Shown: in pieces, positions 1-7,984 of the stretch
How the letters are laid out: every line of letters begins with the position of its first letter
Numbering within the stretch: the first letter of the stretch is position 1
Source: an uncultured bacterium
GTDB taxonomy: Bacteria > Actinomycetota > Coriobacteriia > Coriobacteriales > Coriobacteriaceae
Assembly: GCA_905215725.1 (NCBI GenBank)
Contig: CAJMRD010000021.1
Coordinates: 1-27,935, forward strand
DNA length: 27,935 nt
Reading direction: 5' to 3'
Notes under the pieces: generated by a model
The model's input: the letters and a program-made list of their open reading frames with translations, nothing else
Told to the model about the DNA's origin: nothing
The model's database searches: none
Program-made: the position numbers and the translations under genes

Positions 1-104
1 CTGCGGAAACTCGGTCGATCCAGAGTAATATCGGCTGAAAAGAATTCTGGCTGATGAACTGTTCGCGACAAAGACTCGATAGGCAGCTCCCTCTATGCCC
101 TTTT

Positions 105-177
105 ATAAGTTGCGGTGAAATAGGGACTGAATTTGGGGTTGAATCGTTTAAACAGTCCCTATTTCACCGCAACTTAT
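105..177. repeat. Long perfect inverted repeat, REP-like
   Basis: Two perfectly complementary 25 bp arms lie at 105-129 and 153-177, separated by a 23 bp loop. The arm contains TTGCGGTGAAATAGGGACTG. Weaker complementarity continues outward to about 93 and 188 (CTATGCCC on the left against the reverse complement CTATCCC on the right). The element lies beyond the terminator of the PTS gene, so it is not needed to end that transcript. Its arm shares short phrases with the palindromes at 3403-3435 and 23204-23244, which suggests a dispersed palindromic repeat. The mobile-element link is inference, because no transposase is visible. Confidence 0.85.
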
Positions 178-188
178 GGAAGGGATAG

Positions 189-224
189 AAAAAAGGCGGA
201 GACCCTGGGGAGGGACTCCGCCTT
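189..224 (-). terminator. Intrinsic terminator of the PTS permease gene
   Basis: A 9 bp GC-rich stem (193-201 paired with 216-224, AAGGCGGAG/CTCCGCCTT) is followed on the minus strand by six T residues (189-194). It lies 36 bp past the stop codon of the PTS gene, as expected for a Rho-independent terminator. Confidence 0.88.
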
Positions 225-260
225 ATATACAGGGGGCGATGTTATTCGCGTACCGTGGAA

Positions 261-2264
261 TTAGACCAAGCGGGCGTTGATCGTCTTGGCGATCTTGGCG
301 GCGTCGGTGGAACCCTTGACGGTGGCACGGAAGTCCTCGTCCATGAGCGCCTCGGCGACCTTGGACAGGATCTTGAGGTGCGTGGTGCCGGCCTGGGCAC
401 CGGGGATGAGCAGGGCGATAGCCACGTTGACGGGAGCGCCGTCCATGGTGTCCCAACCGGTCACGCCGGACTCGTCCTTGACGACGATAACAGCAGCCTC
501 GGTAATGGCGTCGGACTTGGCATGCGGGATGGCGAAGCCCTCCATCATGCCCGTGGTGCCCTCGGCCTCGCGGGCCAGGAAGGCGTTCAACACGGCGTCG
601 GCGTCGCTGGCGATACCGGCCTTGACAGCCTGGTTGGAAACGAAGCTCAGAGCCTCGTCACGAGAAGCGAAGTCCTCGGCGACAAAGACGTTCTCGACCT
701 TCACGAAGTCGGCAGCCTCGGCCTTGGGGGCCTCGACGGCAGCGGCCTTGGGAGCCTCAACCGGCTTGGCTGCAGGAGCGGCCTTCTGATTCTTCTCGAA
801 GTCGAGCTTCTTGAAGGCCACGAACAGGATGCCACCGACCACAGCGCCGATGAGGATCGCGAGGACCCAAAGCGGACCGTTCTCGACAACGGGCAGGACC
901 AGGAAGCCACCGTGAGGCGCCGGATCGTGAACGTTGAAGAAAATGGTCAAGATGGAAGCGATGGAAGAACCGAGCATCATGATGGGCATGACGGGCCAGA
1001 TGTTCTTGGTCATGAACGGAATGGCGCCCTCGGTGATGTGGGTGCAACCAAGGATGAGGTTGACGATACCGGCGTCATGATCCTCCTGGCTGAAGTACTT
1101 CTTGCCGACAACGACGGCGAAGGTGGTGATCAGCGGCGGAACGATGCAAGCGGCGGAGACGGCAGCCATGAAGTTGGTGCCGAAGTTGTAGGTCTCGGTG
1201 CCGACGCCAGCTTCGAGAGCGGTACCGAGCAGGAAGGTGCCAGTAGCGTAAGCAGCCTTGTTGACCGGGCCGCCCATATCAAAGGCGCACATGCAGCCGA
1301 TGGCCAGGCCAAGGATCACCGGACCGGAGTTACCGAGGCTCTGCAGGAAATCCATCATGCCCTGGTTAATGGCAGCCATGGGGCCGGAAATACCGAGCAT
1401 GACCAGGCCGACGATGGCGGTAGAGCACAGCGGATACAGGAAGATTGCCTTCAGGCCATTAAGGCTCGCAGGAATTTTAGAGAAAACCTTCTCGAGCAGC
1501 AGGATGACATAGCCAGCGAGGAAGCCGCCGACGATGCCGCCCAGGAAGCCAAAGCCCACACCTGCGCCACCGGCGTCGATCATGCCGGTATCGGCGTTAA
1601 CAGGCAAGCCCTGGATGGCAATCATACCGGCGACGAAACCGGGGACGAGCGCCGGGCGCTTGCCGATGGACTCGGCGATGTAAGCGGAGAGCACCGGAAC
1701 CATGAGGTTCATGGCGATACCGCCGATAATCTTGAGCATCGCGGCAAAGCTGTTGTAGTCGGCAGCCGTCGAATCAAAGGACGTAATGCCCCATAGGAAC
1801 GAAATGGCGGTCAGAACACCACCGGCAACGACGAAGACCAGCATGTGGCTGACGCCGTTCATGAGGTGCTTGTAGATGACGTGACCGATGGACTCCTTCT
1901 CCTCGACCTCGTCCTCGACATCGGCGGCAGCGGCAACCGTGTCGTCGCCCTTGGCGGCGAGCGCGCGGTCGATCAGCTTACCGGCGGCCTCAACGGACAG
2001 GGCCTTGGAAACACCAACGGAAACCATGGGCTTACCGGCGAAACGCTCAGCCTGGACATCCTTGTCGGCTGCGACGACGACGGCCTTGGCACCAGCGATC
2101 TCACTCTTGGTGAGCTCGTTCTCGACGCCGACCTGGCCATGAGTCTCGACCTTAATGGTCAGACCGCGCTCGGCAGCTGCCTTCTCCAGCGCCTCCTTCG
2201 CCATGAAGGTGTGCGCAATGCCGGTCGGGCAACCGGTCGCGGCGATGATGTCAAACTTAGCCAT
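261..2264 (-). CDS. PTS fructose-family permease, EIIB-EIIC-EIIA fusion
   Basis: Imports a sugar while phosphorylating it, taking phosphate from HPr. The protein has 667 residues. An N-terminal fructose-type EIIB domain carries phospho-cysteine Cys12 in ATGCPTGIAHTFMA. A multi-pass EIIC membrane domain spans about residues 115-470 and is rich in Gly and hydrophobic residues. An Ala/Pro/Lys-rich linker leads to a C-terminal EIIA domain with phospho-histidine His581 in AIPHAKS. The ATG at 2264 was chosen over an upstream in-frame start because AAGGAGGG precedes it and EIIB begins there. The gene is monocistronic, ends in an intrinsic terminator, and is divergent from an RpiR-family regulator that probably controls it. 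No 1-phosphofructokinase gene is adjacent, so fructose is only the family-level guess; another hexose or hexose derivative is possible. Confidence 0.93.
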   Translation of the reverse strand: MAKFDIIAATGCPTGIAHTFMAKEALEKAAAERGLTIKVETHGQVGVENELTKSEIAGAKAVVVAADKDVQAERFAGKPMVSVGVSKALSVEAAGKLIDRALAAKGDDTVAAAADVEDEVEEKESIGHVIYKHLMNGVSHMLVFVVAGGVLTAISFLWGITSFDSTAADYNSFAAMLKIIGGIAMNLMVPVLSAYIAESIGKRPALVPGFVAGMIAIQGLPVNADTGMIDAGGAGVGFGFLGGIVGGFLAGYVILLLEKVFSKIPASLNGLKAIFLYPLCSTAIVGLVMLGISGPMAAINQGMMDFLQSLGNSGPVILGLAIGCMCAFDMGGPVNKAAYATGTFLLGTALEAGVGTETYNFGTNFMAAVSAACIVPPLITTFAVVVGKKYFSQEDHDAGIVNLILGCTHITEGAIPFMTKNIWPVMPIMMLGSSIASILTIFFNVHDPAPHGGFLVLPVVENGPLWVLAILIGAVVGGILFVAFKKLDFEKNQKAAPAAKPVEAPKAAAVEAPKAEAADFVKVENVFVAEDFASRDEALSFVSNQAVKAGIASDADAVLNAFLAREAEGTTGMMEGFAIPHAKSDAITEAAVIVVKDESGVTGWDTMDGAPVNVAIALLIPGAQAGTTHLKILSKVAEALMDEDFRATVKGSTDAAKIAKTINARLV

Positions 2265-2391
2265 GTGTCCCTCCTTCTTTAGTACAGCGCCCGCGGGCGC
2301 TCCCCTACACGCGCTTCGATGCGCGTTTTTCCACAACTGAAAGATACCAACCTACCGTCCGCGTGAGAAGAGACAAGGTGCAATTCTCCGG

Positions 2392-2429
2392 TGAAAGGTT
2401 CTTTCATTACCGTAAACGGTAGATGAAAG
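2392..2429. promoter_or_regulatory. Candidate RpiR operator, two overlapping dyads
   Basis: The palindrome TGAAAGGTTCTTTCA (2392-2406) has the form TGAAA-N5-TTTCA. It overlaps a second, 29 bp imperfect dyad at 2401-2429 with CTTTCAT and ATGAAAG ends and a TACCGT/ACGGTA core. Both lie in the divergent gap between the regulator and the PTS gene, just downstream of a possible PTS promoter. Repression by roadblock or promoter occlusion is inferred. TGAAA/TTTCA half-sites are known for some RpiR-family regulators. Confidence 0.6.
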
Positions 2430-2455
2430 TTTACCATCAACACTTGAAACGGCAA
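2428..2455 (-). promoter_or_regulatory. Candidate promoter of the PTS gene
   Basis: On the minus strand, TTGCCG (2450-2455) and TAAACT (2428-2433) are separated by 16 bp. Each matches consensus at four of six positions. Transcription would start within the operator dyads. The gap also holds other AT-rich hexamers, so this is tentative. Confidence 0.35.
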
Positions 2456-2482
2456 GGTGTATCTTGTAATTGAAAATGCCCG

Positions 2483-2488
2483 TATACT
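2483..2488 (+). promoter_or_regulatory. Candidate -10 element for the RpiR regulator
   Basis: TATACT lies about 50 bp upstream of the regulator ATG, leaving a leader of roughly 40 nt. No good -35 hexamer lies 16-18 bp upstream (TATCTT at best), so an activator or a weak promoter is possible. Confidence 0.4.
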
Positions 2489-2536
2489 ATGGCATTGCGA
2501 ATCAAATTAGATTTTCATGCCAACCAGGAGCCATCC

Positions 2537-3394
2537 ATGACCGATAGTAGCAAGAGCGCACTTTCCCTCATTAGCACCCATCAGGGATACAGCGAGTCCG
2601 AGCAGCGCATTGTCGACTATATATTGGAGCACCAGTCCGAGGCTCCACGCCTCACGGCGGCTCAGCTCTCGCGCGCCGCCGCCACGTCCGAGGCGACCGT
2701 TTCGCGCTTCTGCCGCAAGCTTGGGTTTGGCAGCTTCCGCAGCTTTCAGTTTTCGTTGGCGAGGGATTTGGAAAGCCAGCGCAACGAGGGCCTGACCGAC
2801 GAGGTCTCGCTCGACAATATGGAGCAGAGCCTCAAGAACATCCTGGCTGCCAAGGTGAGCGAGCTTAATGCGACCATCGACGGTATCGACCACGATACGC
2901 TGGCGGCTGTTGTGCATGCCCTTAAGCATGCGGGGGTTATTGAGTTTGCAGCTGTGGGCAATACGAACGCGGTCGCGCTCGATGCGACGTTTAAGTTTTC
3001 GCAGCTGGGCCTGCGCTGCATGGCGAGCACCATTAGCGAGACATCAATCGGCTTTGCGCTCACGTTGCGCCCGGGTGACGTCATCGTGCTAATCTCAAAC
3101 TCTGGCAAATCGCGCCGACTGAATCGCATGGCAAAAGCGGCTCGCGACTGCGGCGCAACCGTAGTCGTCATCAGCAGCGACAGCAAATCCCCGCTCGCGC
3201 GCCTGGCAGACTACACTTTTAATACCGTCAACCACGAAGCGCTGCTGACGACGGGCGACTTTGCGTTCTCCAAGATCAGCGCCACGATGATCATCGAAGT
3301 CATCTACAACTTCCTGTTGCCCGAGATCGAAGACGCGCGTGAGCATATCAGCTACTACGAGGAGCTCATCCAGCCGGATAAGGTCGTTGAGTAA
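2537..3394 (+). CDS. MurR/RpiR-family transcriptional regulator
   Basis: A DNA-binding regulator of 285 residues that senses phosphosugars. An N-terminal HTH_6 domain has its recognition helix region at about residues 38-62 (LTAAQLSRAAATSEATVSRF). A SIS sugar-isomerase-fold domain covers about 115-250 and includes the phosphosugar-binding loop ISNSGKS (186-192). The ATG at 2537 was chosen because CCAGGAG ends 6 nt upstream and the family N-terminus aligns there; an in-frame ATG at 2489 would add 16 unrelated residues. It is the only plus-strand gene in the window and is divergent from the PTS permease, with palindromes between them. It most likely controls that permease in response to its imported phosphosugar. 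The ligand cannot be read from sequence. Confidence 0.93.
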   Translation: MTDSSKSALSLISTHQGYSESEQRIVDYILEHQSEAPRLTAAQLSRAAATSEATVSRFCRKLGFGSFRSFQFSLARDLESQRNEGLTDEVSLDNMEQSLKNILAAKVSELNATIDGIDHDTLAAVVHALKHAGVIEFAAVGNTNAVALDATFKFSQLGLRCMASTISETSIGFALTLRPGDVIVLISNSGKSRRLNRMAKAARDCGATVVVISSDSKSPLARLADYTFNTVNHEALLTTGDFAFSKISATMIIEVIYNFLLPEIEDAREHISYYEELIQPDKVVE

Positions 3395-3402
3395 AACGCG
3401 TA

Positions 3403-3435
3403 GTGGGACAAAAATTTCAGTCTATTTTGTCCCAC
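3403..3435. repeat. Palindromic hairpin between convergent rpiR and recN
   Basis: Perfect 11 bp arms GTGGGACAAAA (3403-3413) and TTTTGTCCCAC (3425-3435) flank an 11 nt loop. It begins 9 bp after the rpiR stop and lies 18 bp past the recN stop, so it may end both transcripts. Neither strand has a T-tract directly after the stem. A half copy, GTGGGACAAAATT, recurs at 20038-20050 downstream of rarA, pointing to a repeated element co-opted as a transcript end. Confidence 0.7.
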
Positions 3436-3453
3436 CAACACCGCTGATACGGC

Positions 3454-5082
3454 CTAACCTCGAGCTTCTTCAAGCATCTGCTTGGCATGCGCTAGGCTTG
3501 CCTCGGACTGATCGCCGCTCAACATGCGGGCGATCTCGGCGGTACGCGCTTCGCCGGTTACCTCGTCCAAATGCGTCTGGGGAACATCGCCCGGTTCCTT
3601 GCTGACAACATAATGTTTGTCAGCCATGACGGCGACCTGCGCCAAGTGGGTTACGACAATCACCTGATGCGTAGAGGCGAGATCTGCCAGCACGCCCGCG
3701 AGTGCACGCGCCGTTGAGCCACCGACACCAGCATCGACCTCGTCAAACACCAGCGTATCGACACCATCCGCGTTACCGAGGACAACCTTGCTTGCCAGCA
3801 TGACGCGGCTGAGCTCGCCGCCCGATGCAATGCGGCGCAGGGGACGTGGAGTCAAACCGGCACCGCTGCGGTATAGCAGCTCGTAGCTCGAAGGACCAAC
3901 GGGCGTCCACTCAGCACGGGGAAGATCGCGCGACTCCCAGACGAGCTCGGCACTACCCATCTCCAGGCGAGCCATCTGGCGGCCAACCTCGTGGCAGAAG
4001 CGAGGGGCCGCCGTATTACGGGCGCGCTTAAGTGCCTTGGCAGCGGCAAACAACTCGCGCTCGGCGCTCCCGAGTGCCTCACGCGCCTTTTTGATCTGTT
4101 CATCGCCATCATCGACCAGGGACAGCAGCTCTTGCGAGCGATCGCGCATGGCAAAAACATCGTCCATGGTGGGACCCCACTGACGCAGCAGACCCTTGAG
4201 GTCGGAATACCGCTCACGCATGCAAGCGAGCTCGCGCGGATCGAAGGCGACGCCATCGCGATAGGCACGAAGCTCGTTCGCGCAATCCTCAAGGGAGATA
4301 CAGGCATCCGAAAGCGCATCGGCAATATCGCCCAGTTTGCGATCGACGGTAGCCATGCGGGAAAGCTCTGCCACGGCGCTGTTCACGGCATCGAGCGCTC
4401 CCCCTTCGGCGGCAAGCGATGCATGGGCATCGTTAGCCGTGGCAACCAGTACCTCGGCATGTTCGGAGCGCGGCAGCAGTTCCTCGAGTTCCTCATACTC
4501 GCCCGGTTTGGGGTCGACCTCGCCGATGCGCTCGAGCGCAAAGCGCGCCTCCTCGACGCGGCTCCCCTGCGCACGCGAGGCCTCTTCGACACGTCGAACC
4601 TCCTTAGCGGCAGCCCGCGAAGCCTTAAAGCAGGCACGGTACGCATCCAGCGCCTCGAGTGCCAGGCGCCCTGCCCATGCATCGACCATCGCAACGTGAT
4701 GCGCCGGATCGAGCAAGCGCTGGTGCTCGTGCTGGCCGCACAGATCCATCATCACACCAACGCGCTCCGAAAGCTCGCGCACACTGGCGATGCGGCCGTC
4801 AATCTTCACGCGGCTGCGGCCCTCGGCAGAAAGGCTGCGCTGCACGGTGAACCCCTCCGTGTCGTGCGGCCCGTCGAAGAGTCGCGCCTCGACGCTCGCC
4901 AGCGCCTCGCCCTCGCGCACCGTCGACGAATCCGCGCGCTCGCCCAAAATAAGCTTGAGGGCCGAGAGCAACGCGGTCTTGCCGGCGCCGGTCTCGCCGG
5001 TCAGGACAGTCAGACCGGCACTCGGCACTAGCGTCGCCTCGCGAATGAGTGCAATGTTAGAAACCTGCAGCTCATCGATCAT
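3454..5082 (-). CDS. recN: DNA repair protein RecN
   Basis: An SMC-like ATPase acting in recombinational repair of double-strand breaks. The 542 residues fit the family length. Walker A is GETGAGKT (29-36), a coiled-coil arm region fills the middle, the ABC signature is SGGELSRVML (420-429), and Walker B is TLVFDEVD (443-450). The ATG at 5082 overlaps the end of nadK by 11 bp, and GGAG lies just upstream inside nadK, so the two are translationally coupled. It is the last gene of the efp-to-recN operon. RecN is SOS-induced in many bacteria, but no LexA-like site was seen directly upstream; an internal promoter cannot be excluded. Confidence 0.96.
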   Translation of the reverse strand: MIDELQVSNIALIREATLVPSAGLTVLTGETGAGKTALLSALKLILGERADSSTVREGEALASVEARLFDGPHDTEGFTVQRSLSAEGRSRVKIDGRIASVRELSERVGVMMDLCGQHEHQRLLDPAHHVAMVDAWAGRLALEALDAYRACFKASRAAAKEVRRVEEASRAQGSRVEEARFALERIGEVDPKPGEYEELEELLPRSEHAEVLVATANDAHASLAAEGGALDAVNSAVAELSRMATVDRKLGDIADALSDACISLEDCANELRAYRDGVAFDPRELACMRERYSDLKGLLRQWGPTMDDVFAMRDRSQELLSLVDDGDEQIKKAREALGSAERELFAAAKALKRARNTAAPRFCHEVGRQMARLEMGSAELVWESRDLPRAEWTPVGPSSYELLYRSGAGLTPRPLRRIASGGELSRVMLASKVVLGNADGVDTLVFDEVDAGVGGSTARALAGVLADLASTHQVIVVTHLAQVAVMADKHYVVSKEPGDVPQTHLDEVTGEARTAEIARMLSGDQSEASLAHAKQMLEEARG

Positions 5083-5932
5083 GACGGACTCCGTAGAATA
5101 CGCGGCTCACCGAGTTATAAAAGCTCTCGGGGCCATAATCGAGCAGCAGCACATCTCCGGGCCCGCGACGCACAGCCACGCTCTCGACCGTACCATCACA
5201 AGTAATAAACTGTCCGTCGATGGCGATTGCCGGAACGCTCGGACGGTCATCAGACATAAAGATTTCGACGACATCACTCGGCGAAGTCAAGAAGGCGCGG
5301 GCCTGAATGGTGTGCGGCGCAATGGGTACGCAGACCATGCCCGTATAGTCGGGGCTCACGATGGGGCCACCGGCACTGAGCGCGTAACCCGTAGAACCAG
5401 TCGCCGTGGACACGACCACGCCGTCGCCACGCAGTCGGTCGATATGGTGGCCCGACACCGTGATGTCGAACTCGACCATATCGGACAGCGGACCTCGGGT
5501 AAGCGCCATGTCGTTGAGGGCGAACGTGCGCACGACATCCTTCGTACCGTCTTCGCGCACGGACACGATATCCGCGGCGATGGTAGCGCGACGGCTCACG
5601 TGCAGCTCGCCGGACAGGGCATCACTAACAACCTGCAGAATGTCGCGCTCCTCGGGGCTCGCGGCAGTTAAAAAGCCCAGGTGACCATAGGAAAGACCGA
5701 GGATAGGAATCTCGCGATGGTTGAGGATGCGGGCAGCACGTAGCAACGTACCGTCGCCGCCGAGCGTAATGACCAGATCGGAGCCGTCAATATCAGGCGT
5801 GCTCTGAATCTTGGATCGCTGGTCGGCAGCCCATGCGACCTCATAGCCCTGGCGCGTCAGCCAAAGCTCGAGCATCAGGCCGCTCTCGACCGCCTCTTGC
5901 TTGTAGTAATTGGGAACCAGAAAGACCTTCAT
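5072..5932 (-). CDS. nadK: NAD kinase
   Basis: Phosphorylates NAD+ to NADP+ in the cytoplasm. The 286 residues match the family. The GGDGT motif is at 58-62, the Asn-Asp pair of ALNDMAL at 140-141, and the glycine-rich GDGVVVSTATGSTGY at 169-183. The start at 5932 overlaps the tlyA stop by 4 bp (ATGA), and the end overlaps recN by 11 bp. The order tlyA-nadK-recN is a widely conserved arrangement in Gram-positive bacteria, which supports all three calls. Confidence 0.96.
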   Translation of the reverse strand: MKVFLVPNYYKQEAVESGLMLELWLTRQGYEVAWAADQRSKIQSTPDIDGSDLVITLGGDGTLLRAARILNHREIPILGLSYGHLGFLTAASPEERDILQVVSDALSGELHVSRRATIAADIVSVREDGTKDVVRTFALNDMALTRGPLSDMVEFDITVSGHHIDRLRGDGVVVSTATGSTGYALSAGGPIVSPDYTGMVCVPIAPHTIQARAFLTSPSDVVEIFMSDDRPSVPAIAIDGQFITCDGTVESVAVRRGPGDVLLLDYGPESFYNSVSRVFYGVRHDR

Positions 5933-6732
5933 AGCGTTGCAGCTTTCTCGCTCAAAACCGATACCTGGGATTGCAGCTCATCGTCGGTGCGTTCACCGGG
6001 GGCAAACCTCGTGCCGTACAGGAAAAACTCAACGTTGCCCTTGGCACCATGAATGGGTGACACGCACACATCGACCGGGAACAGGCCCTTGGCAGCAAAG
6101 AGTTCAACCGCCCTCACGAGTGTATCGCGGCGCACGGCGGGATCGGTCACAATGCCGCCCTCGCCCACCAGCGCCGCCGGAGCCTCAAACTGCGGCTTTA
6201 CGAGCGTGCAGAATGCACCCGTAGGAGCCAGGCACGCCAGTACCGCATCGATAATGTTCGCGATGCTGGTAAACGAGACATCACACACAGCCAGGTCGAT
6301 GGCGCCGGCATAGCCAAGCTCAGGCAGCTGCGTCACATTTGTGCGCTCATGCAGCGTCACGCGATCGTCCTGACGCAACGACCAATCGAACTGGGCGCGA
6401 CCCACGTCCACCGAGACAACGGTCGCAGCTCCGCGCTTGAGCAGGCAATCGGTAAAACCGCCGGTAGAGCAGCCCACATCCAGACAGGCAAGGCCCGTCG
6501 GATTGATGTCAAACGCATCAAGCGCGCCTTCGAGCTTAAGACCGCCGCGGCCAACATAGGGAATGCGCCCCTTCACGTGCAGCGGCAGCCCCGGGATCAC
6601 CTTAAGGCCCGGCGAAGTCAAGCGCTCACCGCCACTCGAGACCAAGCCGGCCATAAGAGTGCGAAGGGCATCCGCGCGATCGGCGCAGATGCCCTGTGAA
6701 ATCAGTTCGTCATCAAGACGCACGCGTTTCAT
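5929..6732 (-). CDS. tlyA: TlyA-family rRNA 2'-O-methyltransferase
   Basis: An S4-domain and FtsJ-fold methyltransferase. Family members methylate ribose of cytidines in 16S and/or 23S rRNA, and some are annotated as hemolysins. At 267 residues it is typical. The S4 domain covers about 1-60, followed by GRGGLKL (61-67), the SAM motif DVGCSTGGFTD (85-95) and the catalytic-region motif LVKPQFE (177-183). Start choice is uncertain. In-frame TTG 6744, ATG 6741 and ATG 6732 are all possible, and none has a strong ribosome site. ATG 6732 was preferred because S4 members begin at MKRxRLD. It lies 35 bp after xseB and overlaps nadK by 4 bp. Confidence 0.93.
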   Translation of the reverse strand: MKRVRLDDELISQGICADRADALRTLMAGLVSSGGERLTSPGLKVIPGLPLHVKGRIPYVGRGGLKLEGALDAFDINPTGLACLDVGCSTGGFTDCLLKRGAATVVSVDVGRAQFDWSLRQDDRVTLHERTNVTQLPELGYAGAIDLAVCDVSFTSIANIIDAVLACLAPTGAFCTLVKPQFEAPAALVGEGGIVTDPAVRRDTLVRAVELFAAKGLFPVDVCVSPIHGAKGNVEFFLYGTRFAPGERTDDELQSQVSVLSEKAATL

Positions 6733-6767
6733 GAATGCCATCAACCATTCGTATCCGGAGATGCGGC

Positions 6768-7007
6768 CTAGCTATCCTGGGATTCGTTTGCCGCATCCTC
6801 ATCATATTCCTGCTCGAGCTTGTCGGCCTCACGCGGCGTAAGCTCAAACTTGTCGACCATATCGACCGCGCGGGAGCCCAGCTCAATCGCTTCGTCAAAC
6901 AAATCGAGCGAACGCTCCAAGGAGGTATCCTTGGAACGAACGGTAGCGATGATCTGGTCCAAGCGGTCCGAGATCTCGTCGAAGTTGCGGACGGAACCCT
7001 CTGGCAT
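6768..7007 (-). CDS. xseB: Exodeoxyribonuclease VII small subunit
   Basis: The small helical subunit that binds the XseA catalytic subunit to degrade single-stranded DNA. At 79 residues it is of usual size: two predicted helices around FDEISDRLDQIIATVRS and SLERSLDLFDEAIELG, then an acidic tail. The ATG at 7007 follows GAGGAG, which is built from the last codons of nusB. It lies 2 bp after nusB and 35 bp before tlyA. In many Gram-positive genomes xseA directly precedes xseB; here it does not, and no xseA is in the window. Confidence 0.92.
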   Translation of the reverse strand: MPEGSVRNFDEISDRLDQIIATVRSKDTSLERSLDLFDEAIELGSRAVDMVDKFELTPREADKLEQEYDEDAANESQDS

Positions 7008-7009
7008 AG

Positions 7010-7594
7010 CTACTCCTCAACGGAGTCGACAACAGCCTCGGCGGTGTCCGCATCCTCGGCCAGCACGCCAGCCTCAGCCTGGGCAACCGCAACCTTGGCG
7101 GCAGCCTCGGCAGCCTGTGCCTCCTCGCGAGCGCGATCTTCGGCCAGCAGCTCTTGGTACAGGTCCTCGCCTGGCAGCTCCTCGCTGCGAGCGATCTTGC
7201 CCAGCACGCCGTTGACGAACGAAGCGGACTGGTCGGTGCCATAGGCCTTGGCAAGCTCGACGGCCTCGTTGATTACGATGGCGTCCGAGACCTCCTCGTC
7301 GGTGAGGAAGCGCATCTCATAGACGGCGATACGCAGCAAGTTGCGGTCGGCGCCGGGCATGCGCATAAGATCCCAGTTCTTGGCGACGGCGCGCAGGGCA
7401 CAGTCGATACGATCGATATGCTCGTAGGCACCGCGGCAAAGCTCCAGCGCATAGGGGTCGAGGGGACCCTTCGAGATCAGGAAATCGCCCTCGAGGACGC
7501 GCTCGAGCGGGCTGTCCGTGGCCTCGGCCTGGAACAGCAGCTGCAGCGCCTGACTGCGGGCAAGCGTGCGCCCGCGATAAACCTTAAGGCTCAA
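7010..7594 (-). CDS. nusB: Transcription antitermination factor NusB
   Basis: An RNA-binding partner of NusE (S10) in rRNA antitermination. Of 194 residues, roughly 1-140 form the all-helical NusB fold (RTLARSQALQLLFQAE at the start, LLRIAVYEM and INEAVELAKAYGTDQSASFVNGVLGKI later). The last 50 residues are an Ala/Glu-rich acidic tail that most NusB proteins lack. The start codon is TTG at 7594: AAGGAG, formed by the last codons of the upstream gene, lies 6 nt ahead, and no ATG is better placed. The gap to the upstream asp23-like gene is 3 bp and to xseB 2 bp, so the operon is very compact. Confidence 0.95.
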   Translation of the reverse strand: MSLKVYRGRTLARSQALQLLFQAEATDSPLERVLEGDFLISKGPLDPYALELCRGAYEHIDRIDCALRAVAKNWDLMRMPGADRNLLRIAVYEMRFLTDEEVSDAIVINEAVELAKAYGTDQSASFVNGVLGKIARSEELPGEDLYQELLAEDRAREEAQAAEAAAKVAVAQAEAGVLAEDADTAEAVVDSVEE

Positions 7595-7597
7595 AGG

Positions 7598-7960
7598 TTA
7601 CTCCTTGGGGAAAACGAGGCCGTCAATGCAAACGTCAACGCGCTCGACCTCGACGCCCACCTGAGCATCGATGGCAGCGACCACGGCGGCGCGAACGGCC
7701 TCGGCGAGCTTCTTGAACGGATAGCCAAAGAACACCACGACACGCACGGTGAGTGCGAGCTTGTCGCCGACGACCTCGGCCTCGACCGCCGGCTCGGAAG
7801 CAGGGGCCTTGGACGAGAGCATCATGGAGACAAGGTTGGTGGCAAGGTCCTTGACGCCAACGGAGGCGATGCCCTCGACATCCGACACGGCGCGCGAGAC
7901 GATGGCGGTCAGAACATCGGGCGAAATGCCGATGCCGTCAATCTTGATTTCCTGGGGCAT
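7598..7960 (-). CDS. Asp23/Gls24-family envelope stress protein
   Basis: A 120-residue member of the alkaline shock protein family (Asp23, DUF322). Family members are cytoplasmic or membrane-associated and are linked to cell-envelope stress. Typical features are GIGISPDVLTAIVSRAVSDVEGIASV near the N-terminus, the central LALTVRVVVFFGYPF strand and the C-terminal VERVDVCIDGLVF. AGGAGG lies just upstream of the ATG. It sits between efp and nusB, as Asp23-family genes do in many Gram-positive genomes. Its molecular role here is not established. Confidence 0.9.
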   Translation of the reverse strand: MPQEIKIDGIGISPDVLTAIVSRAVSDVEGIASVGVKDLATNLVSMMLSSKAPASEPAVEAEVVGDKLALTVRVVVFFGYPFKKLAEAVRAAVVAAIDAQVGVEVERVDVCIDGLVFPKE

Positions 7961-7984
7961 GAGTCCTCCTAGAAGAGTTGGTTG

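Noticed and set aside
1..54. Plus-strand C-terminal end of a transposase ending at TGA 52-54
   Set aside because: Only 17 codons are visible, with no recognisable motif; other frames are equally open.
255..1796. Long plus-strand open frame antisense to the PTS gene
   Set aside because: Composition mirrors the third-codon GC bias of the minus-strand gene, no ribosome site is present, and the antisense gene has clear domains.
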